From: Ampelomyces quisqualis
Lineage: Eukaryota > Ascomycota > Dothideomycetes > Pleosporales > Phaeosphaeriaceae
Reading direction: 5' to 3'
Assembly: GCA_018398575.1 (NCBI GenBank)
Contig: JAGTXZ010000009.1
Location: forward strand, 806,001 to 870,000
Length of the DNA stretch: 64,000 nt
Shown: in pieces, positions 22,206-34,500 of the stretch
Layout of the letters: each line of letters starts with the position of its first letter
How positions within the stretch are numbered: the first letter of the stretch is position 1
Position numbers and translations under genes: made by a program
Notes under the pieces: generated by a model
Told to the model about the DNA's origin: nothing
The model's database searches: none
The model's input: only the letters and a program-made list of their open reading frames with translations

Positions 22206-22842
22206 ATGTCTTCAACCATGACATCACAGACGCTCCAAGGTGTGATATTAAGCATGACTTCAAATGTGCTCGCACAAGCAATTTCATCCTACAAAGATAG
22301 CGTCAGTAGTCTTACCATGCGCGCATGTGAATACGATCAGTTCTGATGCTCCTTAGACACCCTTTGCCTTCAACATCGCACCCGTCGTCAAGTTTGCGAT
22401 ATTCAGCATTATCAGCAATCCACCCAACATCATATGGCAAGGCTTCTTAGAAGACCGCTTCCCGACCAGCGTGACCAAGGCAGCTGCAAAATCTCGCAAC
22501 GAGAAGAAGCCTGTGGCGACCGTTCATACCGAGACGAGCAAGATCAATATCATGATCAAGTTTTTGCTCGACCAAACAATTGGGGCGCTTGTCAACACGC
22601 TCATGTTCCTCGCATACATGGCGTACTTCAATGCGTCTCAGCAGGATAAGCAGGATACTTGGAGCACAGTTGCAAAAGACTGTAGCGACAAGACGTGGCC
22701 CATGATGAAGGATGGCTACAAGTTCTGGCCTGCGGTCAGCCTGATAAGCTTCGTGTGGATACCGGTCGATAAGAGAGTGGTGTTCGGATGCTCAGTCGGC
22801 GTAATTTGGGGCATCTATTTGAGCCTCATTGTGGATGCTTGA
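22206..22842 (+). CDS. Mpv17/PMP22-family membrane protein
   Basis: Four-helix protein of peroxisomal or inner mitochondrial membranes (relatives: Mpv17, PMP22/PXMP2, Sym1, fungal Woronin sorting complex). Exon 1 22206-22301 and exon 2 22357-22842 join in frame, 193 residues. Visible order: TSQTLQGVILSMTSNVLAQAISSYKDS (short first helix), TPFAFNIAPVVKFAIFSIISNPPNIIWQGFLEDRFP, DQTIGALVNTLMFLAYMAYF and the family-typical KFWPAVSLISFVWIPVDKRVVFGCSVGVIWGIYLSL. The intron is 55 bases (GTCAGT to TAG). The WPxxxLxxFxxxPxxxR-like region fits the family pattern. Whether peroxisomal or mitochondrial is not decided. Confidence 0.88.
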
Positions 22843-23835
22843 AGGGCAGGAGGACCACAATTGTCCTATTTGAGAACGTTTCATGCATTGGGTACGGCGA
22901 TGACTAAGTGCTCTGTATGTATTTGCACCAGCAATGGCACATCATAGCATGAGTTCCAGTCCCATCATTCCAGATACGGCAGACTTACTTGGCGAACGAT
23001 ACTAGCCGAACCGAAAGAATACCCAGAGACCAAAGTCTCATCTAGTAGAGCAAAATGCGGTTGCTGCGGCCCAAGATCCCACGTGGGTTGTTCGTGTACC
23101 ATGGTTTGAAAAAAGCCGATAGCAACAACTTCAATTCAGGCGTACCGTCCCAACAGTACTTTGTGCACATCGTGCCAGATTAGTGAAACGCGGCTTCAGA
23201 ACAAGGACTGGCGCGATAACTCGGACAGATGGCGAACAGAGCCGTGTGCTGTTGTCAATATTGGTGATAATGCACCACGCATGCAATGACGCCTGATGGA
23301 TATCATCCTGGATCACCGGTTATATGAGACGCGGGTTGTGCCACGCCTAACGGACATAAATTTAGACGACGAGATGGTATTATGGTAAAACCAGGTCGAA
23401 GTCGAGGGTTGTGGCTGATGCGCATCCTTGCAGCTCCCCTGCGTGATGGTATATCCCACTGGTACACGGTAGACTTGCGACGACAAGCCGTTGGTAACAA
23501 TGCACGCCATATTCTCGGAACCGCCGCGTTGGAAGACCAACGATTCGGCCTTTCACTACTGAATTTTGCATACTTCAGAAAAGTTTTCGCAATCGGAAGC
23601 AAGCCTGCGTTGATATCTTCTTCACCTCCCATCTACCTAATCGCTCTTGCAATAAACAACCCGATTTCTTTTTCTTTCCTCCTGGTTAGCCCCGGGCGTC
23701 AAATCTGGAGGGAACTTAAAGTTGCCTGCCGCCGCACCTTTAACGTGGACGCTCATCGGAGCCATCCTCGCCGTCTCTCGCTCTGGCAGGCTTCAACCAT
23801 TAGACTGTCACTGCCTCAGTCTGTAGCCATCAAAA
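22843..23835. other. Intergenic
   Basis: No gene recognised. The stretch includes the 3' region of the Mpv17-like gene and the promoter and leader of the GH16 gene. A plus-strand open frame at 23382-23870 overlaps the GH16 start and has no protein-like features. Confidence 0.4.
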
Positions 23836-25362
23836 ATGAGTTCCTGCGATCCAGAAAAGCGATCTGGTGAGCCAAACACACAGGAACCAGGTGTATCGAG
23901 ATCCACCGCAGGCGATGCAAGTCCCACCGTTGCTGCCCACGACACCAACGATCCTTTCGCAACGCCTGGCACACAGACACCTCACCCTAATCCATCGACA
24001 TCAGGTTCAAGACCAGAAAGTGCAATAAGTTCTCGTGGTTTAAGTTCTGGCTATGACTACTTCCCTCGTGGTGCTTACTTCCGATCTCGACGCGTCAAGA
24101 AGGGCGAGATCGAGCGACCATGGATAGAGAAGAAAGACCCAAGGGAGAAGTGGATGACAATAATCCCTCTAATAGGCTTTTTCCTTGGCTGTTGTGCTGT
24201 CGGCATAATCATATGGGACGGTGTGCGCCACGTTGCGGTTCACAAGTACTGCAAGGTACTTGACGAGGACTTCTCGTCCTGGAACAGCAACATCTGGACA
24301 AAAGAAGTGGAAGTTGGCGGTTACGGGTTAGTGAAGAGACTGATGATCCCGAACAACTGGTGACTGACTGTGCTTGCAGCAATGGACAATTCGAGATGAC
24401 TACCGATACCGACGAGAACGTCTTTGTCAAGGATGGAGTGCTCACGATCAAACCTACCTTGCAAGACCAAACCATTCTCGAAACCGACCATGTACTCGAT
24501 CTTCGTGGCCAGGGTTGCACCGGCAGCAAGTGGACGGACTGCGTGGCATCAACGAACACAACCAACGGCACGATCATCAATCCGGTCAAGTCTGGGCGTA
24601 TCAATACCAAGCTGGGTGCATCTATCAAATTTGGCCGTGTTGAGGTGGTGGCAAAACTTCCAGCCGGCGACTGGCTATGGCCCGCAATCTGGATGCTTCC
24701 AAAGGACAACGTCTATGGACAGTGGCCTCGCTCTGGAGAGATTGACATACTCGAGTCGCGTGGCAACAACTACACTTATGAACAGGGTGGAAACAACATT
24801 GCCTCCAGCACACTACATTTCGGTCCTGACAGTGATCACGATGGTTGGTGGCGCAACAACGTCAAGCGCAAAGCCCTCCACACCACATATGCTGCAGAAT
24901 TCAATATCTTTGGAGTTGAGGTACGTGCATCCATGATCCCCCTATCCTACATAAACTAATGCTCTCTAGTGGAGTGAGAAGTACATTTTCACGTATATCA
25001 ACTCTCGTCTTTTGCAAGTCATATACACACACTTCGACGAGCCGTTCTGGACTTACGGTAAGTTCCCATTAGCAGACACCAACGGCACACGGCTGGAAAA
25101 CCCTTGGGCGCACACCCAGAGCAACACATCGCCTTTTGATCAAGACTTCTATGTTGTGATCAACCTCGCAGTAGGTGCAGAGAATGGCTGGTTCCGGGAT
25201 GGCAAGTCTGGTAAGCCATGGCTTGATCGCAGCCCGACCTCTAAGAAGGACTTCTGGAACGCCAAGGACCAATGGTACCCGACTTGGCAGGAGGGAGGTC
25301 AGATGCAGGTCAAGAGCGTCAAAATGTGGCAGCAAAGTGGTCACAATGGTTGTACTGCGTAA
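23836..25362 (+). CDS. Type II membrane GH16 beta-glucanase/transglycosylase-like protein
   Basis: Glycoside hydrolase family 16, acting on beta-1,3 or mixed glucans, probably in the cell wall. Exons 23836-24326, 24380-24920 and 24970-25362 give about 474 residues. Residues 1-105 are a cytosolic Ser/Pro/Thr-rich tail, then one membrane helix (IIPLIGFFLGCCAVGIIIW), then the extracellular catalytic domain. The active site SGEIDILESRG carries the two catalytic Glu of the ExDxxE motif. WPAIWMLPKDNVYGQWP and the downstream NLAVGAENGWF are typical of the fungal glucan-binding GH16 branch with a Kre6/Skn1-like topology. NYT and NTTNGT provide glycosylation sites. A retrotransposon begins 29 bases past the stop, so its native 3' untranslated region is cut. 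Confidence 0.9.
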
Positions 25363-25386
25363 TGCTGGGCTTGTTCTGCTTGCGCC

Positions 25387-25391
25387 TACCG
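25387..25391 (+). repeat. Target-site duplication, left copy (TACCG)
   Basis: TACCG directly precedes the left LTR and recurs as TACCG directly after the right LTR (38770-38774). A 5-bp duplication is the expected integrase footprint. Confidence 0.9.
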
Positions 25392-25568
25392 TGCTACGGC
25401 CGAGGCCCAAAAGACAGCAAAAGCGTGTTGTATCGTGATCGTATTAGTTAGAGTTGAGAGTCTCATGAGTGAGGCGGCTCAAGCTATCTACAGGCAGGCA
25501 CTGCCAAGGCACTAAGCCAAAATAGGAGATCTTTTATAGAAACTCCATATTCGATCCGTGCTGTAGCA
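25392..25568 (-). repeat. 3' LTR (left)
   Basis: 177 bp, begins TGCTAC and ends GTAGCA (terminal inverted hexamer with TG...CA ends). It differs from the right LTR at eight sites, all transitions; six are CpA/TpG to TpA, and the TpA form is found in either copy depending on site. Confidence 0.95.
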
Positions 25569-25582
25569 TCTGCCCCATCCTC
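25569..25582 (-). promoter_or_regulatory. Polypurine tract of the retrotransposon
   Basis: On the minus strand the bases directly before the 3' LTR read GAGGATGGGGCAGA, almost all purines, at the position where plus-strand DNA synthesis is primed in LTR elements. This also fixes the orientation of the element. Confidence 0.7.
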
Positions 25583-25741
25583 AAATCTTGTTTCGTCCGC
25601 GAAATTAGTCTGCCCCAGGCTCTGTGATTTTAATTACTATTGATCTAAGCTATTGTTGGGATTACATTTACCCATGTCCTAAGTCCAGGTAGTATCGTTA
25701 GTCTAAGTTTGGCCAGCTTGCCAATCGTCAGCCCTAGTAAT

Positions 25742-28700
25742 CTACTTGTTAGCACTATTATTGGCAGGAAGGCCTCCTGACATAAGGAACCTATTATCGT
25801 TAGTTTCTGGGTCAAGGTTACTAACAATTCCTTTGACAACGTCTTTGAGAGCAGATAGAGTAGTTAGCATAGTCACGACTGCGTCTATGTCTGGCTTTCT
25901 AGTAAACTTGTAGAGATTGGCCAAGCTCTTTGCAATCATCTTAGTAAGCTTAACAGACTTAAGGGGGTTGACAATTGGCTTTGTCGTAGCCAATTTAGGG
26001 GGGTTAGTAAGCTTGACCTTAGATACAACGACAGGAAGCTCCAACTTGGTCTCAGGTTTAACAACAGACCTGAGTTTTGGTTTCTGTAACTCTGCCCAGG
26101 TGCGCAGCACGCGGGTCTGCATAGCTTGTTAGAATACTTAAGTTTCTTTATTATCTAAATAGTTGTTAGTTATCTTAGTAATTCCCAGGGGTGCGCGTTG
26201 GTAGTCCCAAACAATAGCACTGACATTATTGGTTTCAATATTAAGGGCACGCTGCACTTAAGAGTATTGCTTAAATAAAGCTAGCTTCTAACTATTTATA
26301 GTAGTAATGTAACAGCGTTAAGAGCTCTACTCGTGAATAGCTTCTTTGAGGCGATTCTTTAGGTTAATGTAGTAGGATAAGGAGAAAAGAAGAGTAGGGC
26401 CTACAAGAGTAAAGCTAGACTAGGCTTAAGTGCTAGCAACAAGAGTGCAGGGTTGTTGCCAAAAGAAACCTTTGTTATATCCTACTATATCCAGGATAAC
26501 ATAAGCTGCGTCTTTGCCTATAGAAGAATCTACTGTAAGAACAGTTACCTTGCTAATCTTAGTAGTATAGGACTTGTTACTAGCGCGTATTACGTTGTTA
26601 ACAGTAGCGTCTTAGAGGGCGATAAGAAGAGTAACCTAAGCGTTGTATAGGGAGATTACCAATACACAGTAGCCCAGAACATATTAGGTTTGTTTAGTAA
26701 AGTTGTGCGTTGTAACTAAGGCGGTATCCTAATAATAGGATAATCCAGTCGCGTCCTTTATTGGAGCTGAAACTGTACTAGTGTTAACAACAACAATTGC
26801 ATAGGGTACGCCCCACATGCGTAGGTTAACAGCTTTAACTTTGTTTTCAGCCTGTACGTTAAATAAACTAGGAACCTCGCAGATAGTTTTGTTATTATTA
26901 AGCGTCTTGCAGAGGTTAAGGAGAGGCTTACTTGTAAATCAGGAGGTAAACTTTAGCTCTTGAACTAGAAAACTAGTGTAATGTAGGCAGGATAGAGTTA
27001 ACAAATAATATTAGGCTTAGAAAGGATTATTAAGTTGTAGGCTATACGCTTGTAGTCTAAGCTGTTAACAGTCTCCTACGGCTAGGCAGAGGTCTACATC
27101 CTAATAGGTAGACAGTACACTAATAAACTCTAAATTAGTTACTTAACTAATTTCTTTAAAGACTACTGCTACTACTTGTTAGATAATTTAGAATCCTAGT
27201 AAGGTAGCTACTAAAACTGTAGTGCACACAACTAAGGTTTGTCGCAGGATGTGTTAATAGGCTACTTTAAAGGCATCCTTAAGGAGCTTTTTGTTATCTT
27301 TAGTAACTTTGCTATCTGTGTTAATATCTCGCACAATAGCAGTAACATCTTTAAGTTCCTTAGCAATTGCGTTAAGTTCTTTAGTTGTCTAGGTGTTAGC
27401 AACAAGGTCTATAACTACAAACCTATCTACGTAGGCAAGCTAAAGAGCAATCTACGCTAAAGAGCTAGTAACTACTTAGAAGCGTCTGTCCTTAATGCTA
27501 GAGTGCGTATTACAGAAGTGTTAAAGGTAGGTCTCTAACAGGGCTAGGCTGGTCTAACCTTTCGCTGTTAAGTTTGGCACAAAGTATGTTAGATCTTCGC
27601 CTGTACTAAGCTTAAAGTAGGGATCTAGCATTGCAACAAAGGCTTTTTGCTTAGACTAGATTAAGTAGCAGCGTACTACCAATTTTATAGGCACCTACAT
27701 GTGTTTACAGACTTAAGTTAAGATTTTTACAAAGGCCTAGTAACTGTAGTTAACAGTCTTGTTTTGAAGGTAGTAATGCGTAACGCAACTGTCTTCAATT
27801 ACTAATTTAAGCTTGGCATCTGCGTTAGGTTTCTTAGCTAGCGCAATAGAGTAGTGCGACGCGCTGTTATCAAAAGAGTTAACATCTAAGGTTATTTCTC
27901 TAGCATTACTTGCCAAATCTTTACTGGTAGAATTCGCATTATTAGTAGCAACTACCTCTTTGTTTTCTAACACCTTGCTATTAGGATTAGGGTTAGAAAG
28001 GCTTGTTGTAAGTTCTGTTAATAAGGTTACGCGTTCTGCTTAACTATTAGTAGCAGGACAATAGAGTCTATAGACAATAGGGAACTTTGCTTGTTAAACA
28101 ACTAGCAGCTTCTACGCAAACAGACGTAGGGGCAGATCTAGGCTAGGAGGTAGCAGGAGAAGTTTATCTATGTTAGGGTCGCTATTAACAGGTAAGGCGA
28201 TAACAACGTTATTAACCAATGCATCTTAGGTTTAGTTGTCAATGCCGTTAAACTGTGGTAAGTCTAGTATAAACGGGTTGTCGTTCTTAAATTCCTAAGA
28301 GCTGTCTTTGAGATCTTAAGCCTAAAGGTTAGGTTTGTTAGGGTTCTTAAGCTTGTTGTCTTAGCCTAGCTGATCCTTATTGTGTCTAAGGTTAGGGCTC
28401 TTAGCTGCCTGATTCTAGGCATTATTGCTAGAGTAGTTGGTTTGATTCCTGTTGCTCTATCTGTTGTTTGCTTGCTCTAGGTCCTGGTTAAGGTTATCTA
28501 TACTAGCTAGCATTAAGGATAGGTCTTAAAGGTATTAGGACAGTTTAAAAAGTTGCTCCTTGCAAAGCTAAGCTAGAATCTTGTTGCAAAACAGGTAACC
28601 AGCAGCTATAACTATACTAGTGTATAATTTGCCTAAGCCTAAGATTTCTGCAAGCACTGCTATATTCGCGCGAAGACTATCCTTATAGCCCTACTTCTAG

Positions 28701-31260
28701 AAGAGCGCTATCTAGTATTCCCTTAGAAGTGTTAGAACAATGTTATAATACTAATTAATGTCTTCCTGCGCAATTAGGCTGTACAGGGAAGAAGCTATGT
28801 AAGCCTAGTGTTAGTTGGCTTGTATTAGGGTACGTAATTCTGTTAGACGCTAGTCCTTAATCTTAAGCAGGGGACGAGTTTTTCCTGGTACAGTTATGTA
28901 GTAAAGGTTGCTCGTTAGACGCTTACATTTCTTAGAGTTATTGTTCTTAAAGATAGTAATAGGACAAGTGTAATAATCTTAAGACTAAGCCTGCAACTCT
29001 AGCGTGCCTATTATCTTTAGTTGTTAGACAGTAAGAGTAGAACGTAGCATCTTATCCTTTATCTTGTTTTCCTTAATAGAGCAATAGACTATAATGTATA
29101 CCTGTCCAATTTGAGTAGACAGCGCAGGTGTAGTTACCTAACTCTTCTATGCATATTTAGACGCTACTTTATCCTTTTGGTTGCAGAAGTCTAGTTTAAC
29201 TATGTTACTAGCTGTAAGTTAAGGCGTGTTCTTGTCTGCGTCTTCTTCTATAAAGTTTACGCACAGGACTATGTCTAAACCCTTAATTTGGGTTTAAGGG
29301 ATAGAATAAACTAACGCAGAGCTGTAGTAGACTTGCTTTTGCATGCTGAAACGCTGTTTAACTATTCCTGCTACACCAAATTAGAGAGCAGCTTCTAGCT
29401 ATATCTCAAAAGAGTTTTCAGAAACTGTAACAAACTTGGGCAGCGCGTTGGTAGAGAAGATACCTGCGTTATTAATGTTAGGGTTTGACACGTTAGTGTA
29501 GAATTTGCTTAACAGGTTGTAGATAGAGAGGTCTGCGAAACGTTTAACTACTAACTGCGTAATCAAATTAACGTTAGTACCCTAGACTAAGATATAGACA
29601 ATAGGTAACATGTACATAAGTTTTTAGAGGTTGAGATATAATAACAGCATATCTTTCTTCTTAGTAAACAGGTTAGAAGTAAAGGGATGCTTGTTGTAAC
29701 AGAGTTAGATAAGTATAAGGCTGTAACTATATTTAAGTAAATTGTAGCATTGTTCCTAGTAGTCTAGGTTGTTAACAGCAAGATAGGGAAACACACTGCT
29801 TAAGAAGGCTTTGTTTACTAGGTTAGAGACGTTGATAATATAATTAGTAGGGTAGTAGACGTTGTCTTCCTGCTTACTATGCACGCTGCCTTAGAGTTAA
29901 GTGTTTTAGAAGGTAAAGTTAATGTTAGCCTTGTGTTATAGCTGGCCTTTAACTGCTAGGTCCTAATATTAAAAACTTACACGTAGGCGCATGTATAATT
30001 AGTCTATAGAATCTTTGTAGACAATAAACTTAACTAAAGTACGCTCTTCTTATTTACGTTTCTCTACGCGATTAAGAAGGGCAGCAACATTGTCTTTGGG
30101 TTTGGCGCAACGCTTGCGTTAGGCCTTAACCTATGCAGCGTGTGCTTTCTTCTATGCTTAAGTCTAAACCACGCGCTTAGGTTTGGCTTTACTAGAGCTG
30201 CTGCGCAATAGGAGTATATCTTCTGCATCCTTCTCTTTAGTCTTGCGGGCAAGCTCGTCTAGGTTAAAGCTGTTTACTAGGATGTTCCTAATTGCGCACA
30301 TAAGGTGCTAGGTAAGCAGAACCTTAGTAAGACGCTTGAGAGAAATATCCTACCTGTAAGTTATACGGAATTGGTCGCGGAGGCGTGGCAACGTGCGGGT
30401 AGAGGTAGCTGGGTAAGATTCTGAGTTAACTTGCAGGATAAAGCCAGTCTCTAGTAGTAAGTCGCTGTCTAATAGCTTATACATAGGTTCTCTAGACCAA
30501 GCTACCTTTATAGTAACCTAGTTAAGAGCAAATTCATAGAGTAGCTTTAGAGTAACTTTGTTTAGGTTGGAACAGTAGGCGTTAACTAAGCGGGACCGCG
30601 GGCAGTTTTTACAATAAGAGAGGTCCTTGATTATAGCACAGGCGAGCTGGTTAAACAGAAGTTCTCTAAACACCTCTAAGGTACGTATGTTATCTTTGAA
30701 ACCAGTTAATGTAGGGTTGTGTAGGAGGAAGAAGGGCTGTCTAGTTAGCAGCGGGGCACGATCTAGCAGTTTAGAGAAGGTTTCTAAAAACACTGTAGGC
30801 TTGTAAGGTGGCATAAGGACTAAACTAGGCGCTAGCAGCACGTGTAGGTTGTCTGGTTTAGGTTAAGCACAGGCGACTTAAGCCCTAAAAGCTACTAATT
30901 CTTGTTTGGTTAGTAAAGCTTAGGGTAGGTTAAGCTAGGCTGTAGAGATAAGGTAAGTATTGCTAAGGCTCTTAGCTCGCTTAGGATTTACCGCAAACCT
31001 AACTACTGCTTAGAAGCTCTTTTCTTTGTACTTAGAGGTAGCTGCTGGGCCAAGAGTAACGTAACTGTAGTAGCTGTTCTTGTGCAGGGTCTTAATTTGG
31101 TTACTGTTATCCAAAACCTCCTGCTCTGGGTTCTGCTCTTAGTCTTCTTTGCGTTCCTTAAACTGCTAGAGGCTAGTATGTCTATTAATATGCGTGAAGT
31201 TGGTACGTGCAAGCTTACGCAGCTGCTTACAATTAATACCTATCTTGTTAAATTAAGATA
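25742..31260 (-). pseudogene. Unrecognised additional reading frame between pol and the 3' LTR (ORF-X)
   Basis: One reading frame, the same modulo-three register throughout, can be followed on the minus strand from about 31260 to a stop at 25742 (about 1,830 codons). It is interrupted by dozens of TAG/TAA codons but I found no frameshift; long open pieces are 30841-30518, 27973-27737 and 26122-25742, all in phase. Composition is protein-like: a Cys cluster (LSYCKNCPRSRL) near 30,600, a basic stretch (KTKEKDAEDILL...SKAKPKR) near 30,200, hydrophobic helical parts near 29.3-29.8 kb, an Asn/Gln-rich part near 28.4 kb, and a Lys/Pro/Val-rich C terminus. I recognise no domain: no RT, integrase, helicase, envelope or transposase motif. 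Position corresponds to the third ORF of env-bearing elements, but no signal peptide or membrane anchor could be made out. Confidence 0.6.
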
Positions 31261-31599
31261 TAGCAAGAGTAGTGTAGAGTAGAGTAAAGAGAAAAGGTGT
31301 AGCGTAGGTAGGAGTAAGTAGGTAGAGAGGTAAGTTGTGTAGGAGATTGTAAAAAACAACAACTATACGCCTTAGCGTAGGTCTGTGCTCTAATTTGTAA
31401 GGTAAGAGGCAGGCGCGCAGTTTTAGTAACGTTAGAAAGCAAATTTTACGTAAATAGTAAACAGGGAATCAATTGTTAGTAATATAATTAGGAATGTAAG
31501 TAAGATAAAGCCCTTTGTAGGCAAGCGGGCGCATAGAGCTGCTAAAAGCTAGTTATAACAGAACGTAAGGTAACTATCTAGAGGTTGTGCGTTATAGAG

Positions 31600-34500
31600 C
31601 GCAGCGTGTAGTTAGGCAAGTACTATAACGCTGTTCTTAGGCTTGCACAATCTTAGGTATGTCCTTACGTAGCTACTCCTCTGCTATATAAGAGTCTTCT
31701 AACGCGTTGTATCCCTGCTATTATACCTTATAGAACTATTGCTTCTGTTAGTTGCCAGGCACCTTCTGTAGCTCTTTGGTAAGGATCTAGTTTACAATAT
31801 AGGTAGGCTTATAGTTAGGGGTAGTGGGTACTAGCTGTTTAGGTGCAGTACTAGGATCTTGCGCCGCGTTAACAACCTTGCTAGCTAACACTAGAGTTTA
31901 GTTGTATAGATTAGCAGCAGCTGGTTCCAGATAGACAACTGAAATAACTGGGTGTATCTTAAGACGTAGAGGGAGATCCAATTAGAAAGCGTTTTTCCTA
32001 ATCTTTTTAAGGACCTTAAAGAGTCTATCTTTAACTACGTCTAGGGTAGAAGCGTATAGGATTTAGTATCCCTGGTTTGTCTTGCGTGTAAGCTTAAGAT
32101 ACGCTAGGTCCCTGATAGCAATAGGTAAGTGTTGCCAATTGTAGTATATAGCTATACAGGCCTAGGCTAGTTTAAGCGCCTCTTTAGCTTAGTATTAGAT
32201 GTTGCGGCAGTTACGCAAGAATTGTTCTAATAACTTGTAGTTAGTTTTTACCTTATAGATTGCAGTCCCGTCCTAAGGATAAGTACTGTAGAGGAGTTTA
32301 AACAGTAATTCTCTAGTAGTAAAGTTACAGGCGGTGTTAATAGCGAATTGCACATCAGGCAAAAGTTTGTCCTAGCTGACTATTGGGGCGTTATAATTGG
32401 CGATTATACACCTTAAAGTAATTTCTACAATCTGATTTGTTTTCTTGCTCTGTCTGTTAGCCTGTAGGTAATATGTAGTAGTTATAGCAAGCGTAGTACC
32501 TATTTTCTTAAAGAGAGCCTGCTAGAATTTGGCTAAGAATCGCCTATCCTAGTCAGAGATAATAACTTTAGGCAGGCCCTATTTGCAAACCACGTAGTCC
32601 TAGAACTAGATAGCCTAGTAGTAAGCGTTACCCTAGACTTCTTTAGGGTAGTTAGAGTTGTTAGCTTTACCTTGTTTTTCTAATACGCCTAGAATAAGTT
32701 TAACTGCCTTTGTAGCCTTTTCTGTAACTGTAAGAACACAGTTGTAACTGTTTGGAGTAACTAGCAAGCCTACTATAAAATCTATAGTAATAGCGTAAAA
32801 GAGAAGAAAAGGGTATTTAATAGGCTGCATCTTGCCTGCTAGGAGCTTCGTAGACAGTTTGCACACGTTGCACTGCAGACACGTAGCAATATATTTGGTA
32901 GCAAGTCTACGCAAGTTTAGTAAGTAGATAGAGGCTTAAAGGCGTTTATATGTTTGGATAACTTCTGGGTGCCTAACTTAATTATGTGCGAGTTGCAGGA
33001 CGTCTTAGTGCAGAGCTTGTAGTATACACAGCTGCTCTTGGCCCTTAGGCGACATTTAGTACATTAGGCTAGTGTCTAGTTTAACTTGAAAACTCTTGCG
33101 AGTAACTAGTAGCTGCAGTTTTCTTTCTGCTCAGACTATAATGTTGTTGTACACCTTTTGCAAAGCAGAGTCTAAAGGCAAGGCGTCTACAAGTTTGTAC
33201 CAGAATTTGTTACTTATTTAGATAAGTTCTGCTTTGTACAACGCGTTAAGGGGGTAGGCTTACGTAGTTAGATAAGCTGCAGGTTTACAGATTGCAAACC
33301 CTGTTGGTTCCTATAGAGTAAGTCGCGGGCTTAAATTAAGAGCCTTTGGCTCTTCCTAAGTAAGGAGGCTCTACAAAAGGTCTGCACTTAGTTTTGTTAG
33401 ACTAGCTGTAGTCTAGTTATCAACTGACTTTGTAACAACATCTGCGTTTTCCTTGTCAGAAACTAGGACATTAGGACTATAGGAGGTTTGTAGTTGTAAC
33501 AGCGCATTTGCGTTTAAGTAATCTTTCCCTAGGATATATTAGATCTCTATTCAGCTATAGTATCAAGCCAGAAACAACCTCTATAATTGTAATTGCTTCA
33601 ATTGTTTACTCTGCACAGGGCCTTTATCCTTAAAGGCATTGACTATAGCAGAGTAGTTAGTGTAAACCAAGAACTTCTTATAGTCTGTATATTAAGGGAG
33701 CTTATAAAGTGCCTAGACCAAAGCCGCTGTCTTTAGTTTGGTTAGCTAATACCTGCTCTTAGTTAGAGACAGTAATTTGGATAGGTACAGGATAGAGCGT
33801 TCAATTGGGTAACCTGGGTTAGAAAGGTTAAGTTAATGCACAGCACAACTAAAACCCTATTTACAACTTCTATCTACGTAGAAGATAAACAGTTAGGAAA
33901 AGTCTGGATGCGCCAAGGTAGGTGCGGTGCACAGCTAGGTTTTTAGTTCTTTAAAAGCAGCTTCTGCCTTATGTTACTGTAACTCTTCTATAAAATAGGC
34001 TAACAGAGTAACTTTAGTGTATCGCTTCTGTTTATATTCTTTCTTAGGAGCGTCCTTTAGGGCGCGCGTTTTGAGTTAGATAAGCGGCATACAAACATCT
34101 AAATAGTGTTTTATAAACTTCTAGTAGAACTCAAAGAGGCTAACTGCATACTTAAGTTGCTGTACAGTGCAGGGAAAGGTTATAGTGTAGATAGTGTTAG
34201 TCTTTTCCTAGATAGTGCTAAGGCCTAGTCTAGAGACGTAGTGCCCTAGCACTTAGATAGATAGGTAGCTAAAATAACACTTGGCTAAAGACAAGGTAAC
34301 GCTAGCTCTTTTAAGTAAGGTAAGTAACTTGTCAAGATGTACAAGATGCTCCTCTAGGGTCTAGCTAAAAATAAGAATATTGTTAATATAGATTAGGATA
34401 AATTCCTACAGGTAGCAGTTAAAGAGCTGTTCCATCTAGTGTTAGAAGAAGCCTAGGCTGCATGCGAGGCCTATAGTCAAGCTAAGGAACATTTTGTGAC

